Of a DNA stretch of 64,000 nt, positions 1 to 12,296 are shown in pieces. The first letter of the stretch is position 1. Every line of letters begins with the position of its first letter. A program made the position numbers and the translations under genes. The DNA comes from Setaria digitata (Eukaryota > Nematoda > Chromadorea > Rhabditida > Setariidae), in the NCBI GenBank assembly GCA_003640385.1, contig RCAB01000332.1:1-64000 (forward strand). Direction: 5' to 3'. The notes beneath the pieces are model-generated. The model was not told the DNA's origin. It made no database searches and saw only the letters and a program-made list of their open reading frames with translations.

Positions 1-377
1 AAAAAAAAAAAAAAAAATTCCACTGATGCTAATTTTACCCTCCCTTTTCATTCTCGTCTCCACTGCTTTTTGTTTAATTAAAAAAGCAATTGAAGGAAAG
101 AAAAGAGAATTTGCAAACATTTCTCTTCCTTAAATTGCCACTGATCACTATCCACTTTTCCAATGTTTTTCATATTTATCAAATTTCTGGCGAATAATTC
201 TTGAAAATATGTTGCTTTTTTTCTACATAAGTTAGGTATTTTAAAAGATGTATTTGGTAAATTCTTGCAATTCATCGTACTAATTTTGCCAGAAATATTA
301 ATAATTAAGAGTCAGCTTATATTTTTAATGCTTCAGATTTCGAATAATATTGCTGCTGTTTAAATGCAGCAGTGAAT
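1..377. other. 5' flank of the OSTA gene, no gene seen
   Basis: AT-rich sequence opening with an A-run. No open frame with coding character was found on either strand. It probably holds the upstream region of the transporter gene that begins at 378. A CAG lies a few bases before that start (near 370), which could be a trans-splice acceptor, but its pyrimidine tract is weak. Confidence 0.5.
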
Positions 378-3177
378 ATGCAGTTCGATGAACTGACGAC
401 GAAAATACTTGGGGAGATGAATCGACCTGTTGTGGAGTGGAATTGTACTTCGCCGGTACCATCGATATCAGATCAGCCATCAGCATACCATTTTATTAGC
501 AGTAAGTTAGCTTGTCCATTCTCCTGGGAAAAAATTAATGGAAAATTAGTAGCTTTTCTTTTCTTTTCTCATACAGTGCAGAGTGGATGATGAAAAGGAA
601 TAACCTGATATCAGTTTACTTTCAAGTATCTGATCCAACATAATATTGACCATTATTATGTCGTCATATGCTGCTTTTCTCGTTCATCAAGCGAGAAATG
701 TACTATATTTCTTGATTGGCATTTCTGGTAATCCTTAGTAAGATGGAAAAAACGTGCAGCTAGTAGCTATTAGATCAAATATATCGTAGCAGTAGAAAGG
801 AAAATGATTGATGATAAGAATTTAATGATGACGTAATGTCTAAGAGTAATTTTGCAGTGAATTAAAAAGTTTGATAGAATTATGCGATTGCGAAAAAAAA
901 GGATTGCTTAGAATAAATTATAATTTGATTAGTTTCCATTTCCAATATAATTTCAGATTTGCGAGGTACGCAATTCATTTTATTAGTGATTGCAACAATT
1001 TTTACATTCCTTGTATTAGTATTAGCAGGAATTCATTGGTTCTATGTTTGGATGTATGTTGCTGAGGAAAAACGACAAAATAAACTTTATTTCTTGCTCT
1101 CATTATTTCCGGTAAATGTTATCCTTTCTACTCGATGACTGAAATACCCATTTGCTTTAGCTCACTAATCTCTAGACTCATTTCTTTTGAGAGTAGTCTT
1201 AAAATCTTAATCTTTTCGTGGATTTCAGTGCAGGTTTGCTTTTCTGTTTTACTTTTTGAATTCCACAAAAAAAAAAAAAAAATGGAAATTTAGTTTTCTT
1301 TCAATGTTTGGTTTTCTTTAAACTTAATTATGTTGTCAATAATTATCAGATGCTGCTTAATTACGCATTTTACCAAAGAGATTTACTGCTCAATTATTGG
1401 CAGGTGTCGACGATGTGTTGCTACATTGGTATGCTATCACCACGTACATCATTGATAATGTCCTCACTTGGTGTCTTCTATTTCCTTACATGTCTATTTG
1501 TGCTCATATCACTGATAAAACATTTATTTGGTAGTCGTGATGCATTCTCATCCATACTTCTGTTCGATCGGAAACCAATTGATTTCCAAAGTCCACCATT
1601 TTGTTGCTGTTGTCCATGTTTACCAAAAGCTAAAAGCACTGTGTAAGTTATCGGATTTCATTTTCCTTCTTAAAAAATTACTTCTGACAGGAGTGGAAAA
1701 TTTTTTAATTATAGACGAAATTTGCGACAGCTGGAATGGTTGGTGTTGCAGGCTCCTGTTGTTCGTGCAGTTATCGTTACTTTTAATGTGATTGCGATTG
1801 CAGAATGGCGTGAAGCTGCCAATAAGTATTCAAAAAACTTTTTTTTTTTCTTTTGTTTACAAAACGCACTCATGAAATGAGGATTAGACGTACTCTTTAT
1901 TTTAATTCAAGTTGTACAATTGACTGCAGTGTAATTTCGTATTTTACTTTTATAGAAAACTTTAATGTTCTATTTTTAACTGCAACTGTTCCAGAAGAAG
2001 CACTGTTACTTTGTCCAGNGCAATTGACTGCAGTGTAATTTCGTATTTTACTTTTATAGAAAACTTTGATGTTGTATTTTTAACTGCAACTGTTCCAGAA
2101 GAAGCACTGTTACTTTGTCCAGATTTTAAAGTATCTCAGAAGGAATGTGTCAGATTATTTTAGATTAAGATAATTTTTCTTTTTTTTTTTCAGATATATA
2201 CGTTTTAGTGAAACGGTATCTGTTGCTTCTTTGTTACTTGCTATTTTCGGTGTTCATACTTTGGCTCGCCTGACGTCGGTAATGTTTCAACTTGCAAAAG
2301 GATTACATTAGTCTTTTTTTATGTCTAAAAAATTTGCTCTTTAAGAAGAACAATCTAATTTTTAGGATAAACTTAGTCATTATGGGTTTATGACGATATT
2401 TCGTGTTGTCGACATTGCACTATTGTTTTTTACCGCTCAACAACCAATAATATTTGAGAATATTTTGATACGATTTAATGTTTTAAATTGTGGCCCATTG
2501 CTATCTGTGGAAGACAATGCTCGTTGTAAGTTTGAATCATAGTTTTTCCTTTTTACATGTCAGTTCGTCCCAAGAATTTTATTTTGGCCATTTCTGGAGA
2601 ATTCATGAACATTATACTGTTTAGAAATTTTTCAGTTCGATGGAAATAATGAGCTTCATTTTCCAGTTCACCATATTTGATAAAATGCTTTGAGAAATTT
2701 AAAATTCTTCCCAATCATTGGAACTTTTTTATCTGCTTTAAGAAACAAAACCGTCAAGATGAGAAGCCAGCACTAAACAAGGAATAGAATTTATCTAAAT
2801 TTGCATCCCATCGACAAAAGTGCCATTTATTTGTGGGGAAGTAAGACGGAAATAATTTCTAATTGTTTTCGTCACCAACTTCGCATAATTAATATCTTGA
2901 AAGTTGTATGCTTATATAATGTTCGTGTGAATTCTAGATTTCGACTTTTATGAAATTAGAAGAAATTTTGTTTCTCTTACTGGGCATTTCAGTTATCTGC
3001 AATTTTGTTATCATCGTGGAAATGTTGCTTTTGTCGCTATTTACATCTTTCATGGTTGCACCTTCTCGAAGCGCTCTATTCGATTTGTATGGTGTCAGAG
3101 TAAGAAGCGATGTGCAGTCGAGACTGATTGAGGAAAATTTGATCAGTCGTGGAAATAACGTTATTGTGCTATCTTAA
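378..3177 (+). CDS. organic solute transporter subunit alpha (SLC51A/OSTA) homologue
   Basis: Seven exons: 378-501, 957-1111, 1404-1642, 1715-1825, 2194-2278, 2366-2525, 2993-3177. Every junction keeps phase and the product is 352 residues, close to human OST-alpha (340). The protein is a multi-span membrane protein. An N-terminal segment without membrane character (N-x-S/T at WNCTS) is followed by hydrophobic spans (FILLVIATIFTFLVLVLAG first). The loop PPFCCCCPCLP is the cysteine cluster typical of OST-alpha and absent from ordinary TMEM184 proteins. After it comes LEWLVLQAPVVRA, a conserved family stretch. In vertebrates OST-alpha/beta exports bile acids and steroids; nematode paralogues act in membrane trafficking, so the substrate here is unknown. 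The final exon start (2993) was chosen because it alone keeps the last membrane span in frame. The fourth intron contains a single N between 102-base repeats. Confidence 0.88.
1917..2122. repeat. 102-base near-identical direct repeat flanking a single N (assembly join)
   Basis: Copy 1 is 1917-2018 and copy 2 is 2021-2122, separated by N at 2019 and one base. Only a couple of mismatches are seen. It lies wholly inside an intron of the OSTA homologue. The pattern suggests two overlapping contig ends that were not merged. Confidence 0.85.
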
Positions 3178-5571
3178 TGGCTAATTTGTATTTAGTAGTA
3201 GTACTGTTCTGGGAAGACTTTCTTTTCGGAGTTACCTGTAAGAAGACACAACACAGTAATACGTTGTACATACCCGATACAAAGCAATTCTAGTTGAGTG
3301 TCAGTTTTCTTCTTAACAGTCCCTGAACTCACCTTATATAAACAACTTTTCGGGGTATTTTCATGCTTTTATGCCGGAAACATTACATTTCTGCATTGCA
3401 TTTTCATGCTAATACCTAATGCAAATTTTTATTGTTGCGCATCATTTTACCGAATATTCCACATCTAAACGACGGGTTATAGTTGTTGTTTGTTATAACA
3501 CAATGCTATTGAAAGCTTCATGTCTTATATGTCATACTTAAGGGTATTCTAAAAATATTTTGCCATCTGTACATAATAACTGACGTATTATACTGTATCC
3601 TACTTGAACTTATGTTGTTTTTAAATACCAGCTTTAATGAATTGTGATTGGCTTACTTTTTGTGCCAAAAATTGGAATCACTGGTCCAATGGCCGAAAAT
3701 GACTACAAACAGGAGGCAAAGATCGAGCAAGTATGTGTTATATTCTAATAACAGTATGTGTTATATTCTTCCAAGCAGATTGGTGTTCGTAATTACAATA
3801 AACTAAAGAGGCGGTCAATTTTGACCTTTGATTTGATTACTGGTTGCTAATAAAAACAGAAATATTGTAGGAAGGCATTTTTGTTTGCTAAATGTGAATT
3901 TCTCCTTGACTGATAGCAAAATTATTAGAGAGAAAGTTCAAAGAGTTAATTTGGTTAATTTGCCGCCCTTCAATCTTATTGAAAAGTAGTAGTATTTCGA
4001 TTGATACTATTTAATAAAACTATTACACGTCTTCAACTAGTGTAGTACATAGGTATTAGGTTTTAAAACAGTGATAAAATAGTTCTAAATTATGCTGCTG
4101 TTGATGATCTCAGTCTTGTAGTCAACAGCGATGAGCATTAACATTGAACTTAATAAATTAATTTGCTGGGTAACAATGAATTAATGTGACATGATTGTTG
4201 TCATGTTTCGAGAAATTACAATCCCAGATAGGCATCGGAAACAAATAGCAAGCAATAAATAACTTGCTAGTGGTGATATAATCTTATCACAAGACATAGC
4301 AATATCATTCAGTAAAAGCATGCTATTTGCAGTACTGATATTATGCGAATAAGGTTAGCTTTGCTATTGGCTGTATATAGACTGTATTTTCCGAATAGAC
4401 ATTTTTATTTTATATAAGAAATTGATTGATAACTGAATGATTTGAGAACAGTAAATGATAAAATTTGGCGAGGGTATTTTGCGACGCTCTTTGTATCTTG
4501 ATGGATTTTGGTGAGATCGACTAAATCTGAACCTCAGACTGCTGGTAAGAATTTGGTCGGGAGTTTTCCGAGATGTCTTAATGGATAGATAGATCGCATA
4601 TACTCGAATTCTTCAGCGTCTTTTATTAGTATTTGTAATCTGCAACAATTTTATCTATTTTTATTGGACACAGTTTAGTTGTAGTTCTGCTAGTGTTTCA
4701 GAAAAATTCGAGTGTCTCAGGAAATATTTTGCTAGATGGTGGAGATCTCAAATATTCCATTTGAGCTGGGGAATCTTGGAAATTCCATTTCCGTTTCAGC
4801 TGGAAAATAATGATGGCATTTCAGTTGCTGTTATAGTGTCCGAGGAAAGAATATGTCATTAATAAAAATGCATAAATGTCGACTTGAGATCAGTTTCGAA
4901 ATCATCAAATATTTGTGAGACAAAATGAAATAGTTTGCATACAGTACTTAAATCTAATTTGCAAAGAAATTTGAATCGAAATGAAATGAAATACAAATTT
5001 TCAATGTTGCACATTAGATTTAGTCGAAGAGAGGAAATGGAATAATTGAAGCGTTTTGTTAGCAAGCTCAGAAAAAGAAAGAAGATTTGATAAGTGGTGA
5101 TAAGTTTGATCATTCGATAAAATGGTTAATCAGCGATCTTATCATGCTGGCGTTCATGGTACGAGGCGCTATTTTCAGATATTTGGGTCAAAGATGCCAA
5201 CAAGCGGGGTTAATCAACTTGTTGACATCAGTGACATGTAAGAATCATTGTGAAATAAATGTCTGTTGAATTCATCATGAAGCAGAGAACTAGCTACTTT
5301 TTGAACATTTCAAATTAGAAATTTCCATTCTTAATTTTAAATTTCTTATTGCCAATTTCCTCATTTAATAATTTATTATTTCTTCATTCGATAATTACTT
5401 AAGGCATAATTTATGTCAAAAAGAAAAAAGAAAAACAATGGAACAGGAATGAGAATCAAATAATTGCTATATTTTCTAATGAGTGGTATGGAATGAAATT
5501 CTTCATTTAGACAATTTAAGAAGAAAATTTAAGTTAATTAGTAGGAGGACGGCCTTGAACTGTAAATATAT
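3178..5571. other. intergenic region after OSTA; possible tiny gene and stray exon-like piece
   Basis: AT-rich spacer of 2.4 kb. Two pieces look partly exon-like. One is a small two-exon open frame at 3689-3850 (listed separately). The other is 5178-5238, bounded by TTTTCAG and GTAAGA, which might be a 5' exon for the gene starting at 5572. The rest shows nothing that I can support as coding or RNA-coding. Confidence 0.45.
3689..3850 (+). CDS. possible 37-residue two-exon small protein, unrecognised
   Basis: ATG at 3689 opens a 14-codon exon (MAENDYKQEAKIEQ) ending at 3730 before GTATGT. A 48-base intron follows (3731-3778, ending CCAAGCAG). The second exon, 3779-3850, adds 23 codons and a stop. 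The intron contains the 16-base string at 3731-3746 again at 3754-3769, so the donor site is duplicated. I know no homologue. The case rests only on good splice signals and a charged N-terminus, and it could be chance. Confidence 0.2.
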
Positions 5572-6636
5572 ATGTATAGAAGTGCATTTGTGATTTGCTC
5601 CTCAGCCATCCTCACTGTTGCAATTCAACTACTGAACGTTATCGGAGGATGTATCCCAACAAAATCACCACTAACTACGATTGCACCCCGTATGATTGTT
5701 TATATTTTTTCTCAAATTATCTTCTTAATTGACTTAATTAATTATCAATTGATTGTTTGGGTATGTGTGTGATAATGAGCAAATTGATCAAATTAAATTT
5801 CAGAAATGAAATGTAAAATGAAAAAAAGACTGAAAAGAATTGCTTTCTTCTTCTTTTTTTTTTTCCAAATAGTTTATTGTCCGATGATAACAACGACAAA
5901 TTCGCCTCAAATAATAGCACCAATTCGAATAGCACCAGCTGGTTTAGACGAATGTTCAATACTGCGCCGTTGCTGGAGAGGAGTTTGTCCACAGTTCGCT
6001 CAACCGGTCTATTTCAGGAATCGCCGGATAACAGTAACAATTAGTTCCATTTTCTCCTTTTCTTCTGATCATAATGCTTGGTGGTCATTCTCATTAATTA
6101 GTTAACAATGCTTGATCTTTTTCACTGATTAGTGATGCTTAATGCATTCTGTTAATTAACAGGCAAGCCAGGTACTGATTCAGATGGCCAATGCAGTAAC
6201 TCTTCTGGCCAGCAATATGGCGTAAACGGCGGCTATGCACACAGTTAGTATTTACATTCATTTATCATTTTATTGAAATTTAAAATAGCCAACATTTCAA
6301 GTTGAATTTGCGAAGATATAGAAATTAATTGAAAATAATTCTTTGATTATTCCCAAATCCTAAGAAATCTATCTGTAATAACAAAACAAAAAGCAGATGG
6401 AGTGTGCAGAACCGGGAGAATGGATGCATCAGGATACCCGACAAAAACTATTCGGATTTACTGGCGTGTCATGTAACCAAGGAACACTTACATCTACTAA
6501 TTTATGTTATCAATTAACTATCACTTCATGGAAGTATCCAAGAATGATTTTGAAAAAATCACCTTTTACATTTAATATGATTTATGCTTTCCTGTTATCA
6601 GTGTCTTCGCTTTTAAAATTGAGCCATTTCTGTTAG
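5572..6636 (+). CDS. putative secreted cysteine-containing nematode protein (C6-like, model uncertain)
   Basis: The first exon, 5572-5689, encodes a clear signal peptide (MYRSAFVICSSAILTVAIQL) followed by GCIPTKSPLTTIAP. That resembles the CIPT...T...P leader of nematode secreted C6-domain proteins. Exon 2, 5873-6033, joins in phase and gives YCPMITTTNSPQ, then DECSILRRCWRGVCPQF. A third piece begins near 6163. In the in-phase frame it meets TAA at 6223-6225 unless a GTAAAC donor just before it is used. A last open piece, 6397-6636, has C-EPGEW...GVSC, like the end of a C6 domain. I could not find one splice chain joining all four in frame. The gene may therefore be a short secreted protein of about 113 residues, a full C6 protein with unusual splicing, or a decayed copy. 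No function is assigned. Confidence 0.4.
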
Positions 6637-8048
6637 TAAATTATTTTACCATAAAATGACTGAATGATATTTTGAAAGAGGTTTACGGTAAAAAGTAAAG
6701 TAAACTCACCTGATGATGAAGCTCCACGGTACGGTACCATATCACATAAATCATACTGCGATAAAACAAGTGACGTATCGATAAAATTACTGCAGAAAAT
6801 TTTGGGGCAAGAGAATAAATTTCTGCTGCAAACATGTCCAAACTTTCAGAACTTCTTTTATTTTGACGCTCAAAATTCAAATCTCAGCAAATAGAAAATT
6901 TGCATTGAAAATTTATGCATATTTTTAACGGCTTAAAATTAAGTGAAAAATCCTAATACCTTCTACAACTTCTTAAATTCCTTCAACTGTTATCATACAC
7001 CTGTTCAACTAAAGTTAATTGTTAATATTCCAATCTCGACAATCCTTTACAAGTAAATTTTGGCAAAAAAAAAAAAAAAAAATGGGTAACGATATTACAC
7101 GGAGAAGCGCCTCAAACGAAATTGTGAATTATTCAATTGAATTTTTTTTTTTTTTGCTCTTTTGAAGAGTACGACTTTCAGACGAAAGTTATCCTTGGAG
7201 AATTTTCGGTCTTTTTCTCTTAAAAAAAAAAAAAAAAGTTCCCGCTGCTTATCCACTATTTATTGAATGAATCATGAAGTAAAAGATTTTTTCTTCGATA
7301 AAAATTGAAGAACTTCCAAGTAATAGAACTTTTTCATTGGTTTGATGAAGGACTTTTCCAATACCAAAACATTTAAACTTGCAAAGGCATTTATTTAAAA
7401 AAAAAAAAAAAAAGTCGAAACAACCTTCCCTTATATCATTCCGATTCGATAAATCAACCAATTCGAAAAAAAAAGCTAAAAGGAATTCACATATGAAATG
7501 AAATTAGCTGCAAAGGTTTCCTTGTAAAAATCACAACTTTGATTATGAATGTAGGGAAACAAATAGAAAATAACAAATTCTTTATCTGGAACAAATAAAC
7601 AATGAAGAATAAACAGTTTCTATAAATCTGATGAATGAATGAAATGTAAAGCGAAGCCGAGTACTGAGGGAGAAAAAGTTGCTTTACGGATTAAGACGCT
7701 CCTGAAAGTGGGAAAATGATCATGAAAGAGGAAATTTCAACTGGAAAATAAATGAGCAATTGAAATATGCCCGTACTAAAAGTAAAATTTTTCTACATTT
7801 CATGCCACTGGCCGAATTAAAGTTGGATACTTCGTGTGTAATCATACTCAATTGTTGGAATCACTGCCTGAAATTCAAACGAACTGGTTATAAGTGACTT
7901 CTACAAAAAGAAATCGTGATCCATAAAGTTAAGAATAAAACGTATTAGTGGATGAATTACAGATGGGAACATCCTGGAAATAAAAAATGCTTTCTTTGTT
8001 TACAATTCCTGCAATCAATTTAATAAAGCCAATATCAACCGACTAATC
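6637..8048. other. intergenic, convergent 3' ends, nothing coding seen
   Basis: This spacer lies between the plus-strand secreted-protein gene and the 3' end of ATG3 on the minus strand. It holds several A/T homopolymer runs (around 7064, 7143, 7222 and 7397). The small open frames on both strands are short and driven by the homopolymers. Confidence 0.5.
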
Positions 8049-10360
8049 CTACACAAATTTGAAAACATGTTCGTGTTCGAATAACTGGGAAATAACCTGA
8101 ACGAATTTGAGAAATATAAGAAGATATTGATCAACATTCAATTCTTTTCCTGATTCAGCAATCTGCTCAATAAGACGTTTCATAACTTCTGCATGTCTAC
8201 AAGGATGGATGGAAGCCATGGCAGTACGGAAATATGGGTGGGACTCCATCGTAATCGTTTTATTAATGTGATCCTTAAATCATGAAAATTTTACTTTTTT
8301 TAAAAGGAAAGAAAAACTATGAAAAAAAAAAAAAAAAAAAATAGAAAGACTATACCTCATAAATCATAATGAAGCTCGAAATGCACTAGCCGAAGATGCG
8401 GCACATTTCCCATTTTGTATTTAGAAAAGTAAAAAAAAAAGAAAAACAACTGAAACCTGAGAAAAATCTGCACTCATTTTATCAACAGCAAGTGGCTTGT
8501 TGCTTTCGTCATATCCACATAACCAAAGCCGTGGAACCTGAATTAATCGTAAATAAATTTGACCACTATTTCCTTGTATTATAGTTTTACCATTATCATT
8601 AACGCTCATTTAAAGACTTATTCCTAAAAAATCGAATTCATAATTACCTGATAATATTTATCGTAAGTTATATGCAAATCGTAGGTACGCGTATGCAAAA
8701 CGTTATCCGTGTCACTTTCTACTTGGTTTCTGTCTTCTTCAACAAATCTTAAATATCATTATTAATGAAAAAACACTAGCTGAAAAAACAACTGAAAAAA
8801 ATAAATTCAAGCTTTCAATTTCTAAGAAAATTAGAAGAAAAGAAAAGGTGTGAGGCATTACCGCTATTTCAGAAAACTCTTTTGTAAAATCACCTATAAG
8901 GATCGTCTTCCTCAAGACCACCCTCAGCTACAAATGCATCCATATCAATCGGTGGCCTATCATCATCGTCCGCTAGTGCATCCAATTCCCTTGACTAAAA
9001 GGAGTATTGATATTTCGGAATAACATGAAATAATATGCTCTATTTTCTTATGTAATACAAGTAAAGCTAGACAGGAACCGAACGAACCGCTGAAGATTCC
9101 GTCTGAGCTATTTCGAACATGGATGCTGGTTTCTGACTTGCATCTAATGCGTAGTGGTGTGTATCGACCCACCCTTCGTCATCTTCGACATTGGTAAAAT
9201 CACCTTCTTCATTCCACTCTTTAGTTTTCAATATCTGCAAAATTTAAATATATTACAAGCAAATCTCAACCTAAACAAAATCATAATCAGTTAATCAGTT
9301 GTACATTTCATCAACTGGAAATCCACAGCTGAAATTATTGATAGTATTTGTCACTCAGTTTGAGTACTCTAGCAGTTGAATTATACTAACGTCAAACCAA
9401 CTCACAAGTGACAAGGAAGTGAAAAAGTATAAAAAAAATATCGAAATATAAATGCTGCTCTTATAATTTAATTTTTCCAACATTTAGCAACAGGACTTTC
9501 GGTGGACTCAAAATGCGTGCCTGAAATCTTGCTGCAAAATTTAATCGACTATTCAACAATGTTTGTTAGCTAATATTATTTTACTAACAAAGTATGAAAA
9601 ATTGCCCTTTTCAATTCAGATGAAGTACCTTTTCTTGCGCTGGATTATATTCCATATCAACACATCGGCTAAAACACGGTACATTGCGCGTAATCAAGAA
9701 TTGCTTGTTCACAGGTAGATAAGGTTTAGCCCTGAAATATCAACAAATATGCAGAAAAATGTAATGAAAATTCAGTTAAGTCAAGCAAGCTAACTTAGAG
9801 GAAAGTAAGAACTTATCGGGTATTTAAAAGTTTTGTTTACATATATGCCATTTCTTTTTTCTACAATAAGAAGCATGATAAAAGATATCATATTTAAATT
9901 TAAGAAATTATTTTTTTATGAATCGCCAATCTCTAAATTTGGCAACTTTATTCCACAAAATCACGACTTCTCCCGAACTGTATTATTAGCGTTACAAAAC
10001 GATTTCATTGCTAAATGCCTCATACATTACTTGAATTGAATTCAAATATATCATTAATGACCAATTAGACCAACATTAACCGATGATATATGAAATGCTG
10101 AACTAATTGAACTGCAAAAAATGACCGAAATTAGCAAAATAAGTGAAATCAAAAGAACAGTACGAGCTAAATTACTTTGCTGGATCTAGCTGACCCCATG
10201 ACCAAGTTGGGCAATGATGTATGAGGTAATCGCCTGCAATAACGAATTCTTCAGGATTTAATACGCCAGTTTCCTTGAATTTTGATTCTCGAAGTACTGG
10301 TGTTAAATACTGACCCACATCGAGAGCTATACTTTTCATCGAATTAACGATATTTTCCAT
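8049..10360 (-). CDS. ATG3: autophagy-related protein 3, E2-like conjugating enzyme
   Basis: Seven exons on the minus strand: 10176-10360, 9629-9731, 9088-9234, 8894-8994, 8648-8747, 8457-8537, 8049-8273. All phases agree and the product is 313 residues, the usual Atg3 size. Atg3 receives Atg8/LC3 from Atg7 and transfers it to phosphatidylethanolamine on the growing autophagosome. The N-terminus contains the membrane-sensing helix followed by [15 protein letters not shown] and HHCPTW. The acidic, poorly conserved insert ([11 protein letters not shown] and around it) corresponds to the flexible Atg7/Atg12-binding region. [13 protein letters not shown] and [10 protein letters not shown] are E2-core motifs. 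The catalytic cysteine is in [12 protein letters not shown] at residue 264, and the end is [10 protein letters not shown] plus an acidic-aromatic tail. A splice-type CAG lies two bases upstream of the start codon, which fits trans-splicing. No defects are seen. Confidence 0.97.
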
Positions 10361-10375
10361 TTCTGAACACGAGAA
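10361..10375 (-). promoter_or_regulatory. candidate spliced-leader acceptor of ATG3
   Basis: On the minus strand the sequence reads CGTGTTCAG then AA before the ATG at 10360. A 3' splice site this close to a start codon, with no upstream exon found, is the usual layout of nematode trans-spliced mRNAs. It would leave a 5' UTR of two bases plus the leader. Confidence 0.45.
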
Positions 10376-11269
10376 TTACGAAAATAACAGAAGAGCTGAA
10401 GACAAGAAAAAAAAATTAAAAAAAAAAAAAAAACGTTTCCAAAGCAGTAAACAAAAATATATAATGTTGTTGAAAACAATATCAAATATTTTCAAGACAA
10501 ACTTTAGTTATAAAATAAATTTCTCATTCAGACTTCTCAAATAATCCTTCAGAATTACCTCGCATCATTACATTGTTACAGCGTCAGAGAGAAAAAAAAA
10601 AGGACAGGCATTCACAAGCCAGAGAAGCAAATTTTACAGATTAGAAAAAGGCAACAGATTTAGACTATTCATATACTAAAGTCAATTTTCCTTCTAACTT
10701 CTTTCTTTCTCTTTTCCTCGCCTTCTTGACTGGCTGATAAAAATTACTAATCTCACGTCAAGATTTAATAAATCTCAGCTTTGCTTCTTCTATCGTATCT
10801 TTCGTTTTTATTTTGAAAAAATCGCTGGCTATTTGTTACTTGAAAGATAAAATAATAATACGCTCAACAACCAAATATTATCATAATGAGATACAAATGC
10901 AAAATCAAATTCAACAACCGATCGATAAAACAAAGATATGGTGTATACTAGTCATTCCACACAATTTAAATATGCAAATGTTAAAAGACAGTACATGAAA
11001 AACTATTTCGATGATAAAATTACTACTGTATTTGTAGCAGTTCTCACATTTTGGCACTTCATCATGATTTCACTGTCTGCATCTCTATAGCATCAGCACG
11101 TCTTCCTAGTGTACTTCTGTCAGTTCTCACATTTTCACGACATATCACTAATCACTAATTTCTTTATCACTCTCTACTCCCTCACAATGCTATCCTTCTA
11201 ATAGCCATTTCAAAAATAAGCTTAATTACTTTAAAATCTAACTAGAACATCTCTTGGACTTGGAACAGC

Positions 11270-11420
11270 ATCGACGACCTCGCCCCTCCCATGTAAACGA
11301 CGTCACTACATCTACGCTTGACCTTTTTCGCACCGATACAAACCATTACATAGGGATGTGGCATTCTCCCTGTATGATACAAACCGTGAAATGGGATTGG
11401 ACGACGTGGGTGCGTTCACT
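11270..11420. promoter_or_regulatory. GC-richer island with CRE-like and nuclear-receptor-like sites
   Basis: Base composition rises clearly against the AT-rich surroundings. The patch contains GACGTCAC (a CRE/ATF-type core) and TTGACCTTTT (a TGACCT-type nuclear-receptor half-site). It lies about 0.9-1.0 kb upstream of ATG3. It may be a distal promoter or enhancer, or an unrecognised non-coding exon. No protein reading was found. Confidence 0.3.
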
Positions 11421-12245
11421 TCCATGAAGGTTATATTTTATCAGTTTAATAGTAAAATTCGTTACATACGATTAAAATAGCTTTTCCTAACTTAAATTCA
11501 AATTTAAATTTGTCTTCAGTTTTTCGTAATTTTTGCTGTCATCATTTTCTAACTGCTTAGCAGCCCTCTAAACCATATGGTTATTATTCAGAATTCGTGA
11601 AGTTTGTGATATACAGTCAGTCTTATCAGTTCCTCGTCTCCTGAGCTAATCATGAATAGCTAAGATAAATGTAGACAAATATTAATGCTTGCTTGAATCA
11701 CTGAGATAAACTACAGTAATGGCAGCTAAGCATCCTAATAAAAATGTATAAATCGAGAACACGACGTTGAGAATGATCAGCTCCATTAACTTGTACAGTA
11801 ATATATTGCGCGAAATTTCATTCCAAGCAATTCTTCTTATCAGATTTAAGTTAATCATTGTGAAAAAACAGAATCATATAAGAATGAGAAAGTATTGTCA
11901 ATAATAATATGATGAAAACGAAAGAAGAATGTCTGTTTGCTGCCACTTTACATCGTTTTACGACCTGATTCATCCAAATAAATCATTCAGTTGTGCAAAT
12001 ATGCGAAAATGGTTAGTGATTGTCGAGAAGATTTTTCAATTTTTAACTCTTCCTTCAACTTTTTGACTCGGCAAATGGTTGCTTAGACGTAAGATCTGAA
12101 ATACTGTTACTTACATCATACGTCTATCTACGAAGAGAATGATTTATTTTCAGAAATGAATTTTAAAATGGCTTAGATTGCAGGACAAGAGATGTTAGAG
12201 CAGGTAGGAGTAGACAAGGAAGCTGATTAAGTTCATTCAGCAATC

Positions 12246-12296
12246 TTGATCTTTTAAACTATATTAGTGCTGAACTAATATTGTTTAAAAGATCAA
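12246..12296. repeat. near-perfect 23-bp inverted repeat with 5-base loop
   Basis: The left arm is 12246-12268, the loop GCTGA is 12269-12273 and the right arm is 12274-12296, with one mismatch in 23. Read as RNA it is a strong hairpin on either strand. It could be a small-RNA precursor or the remains of a palindromic mobile element. The loop is short for a microRNA precursor. Confidence 0.8.

Noticed and set aside
1917..2122. True tandem duplication in the OSTA intron
   Set aside because: An N sits exactly between the copies, and the same layout recurs at all three Ns in the window, so an assembly join is likelier.
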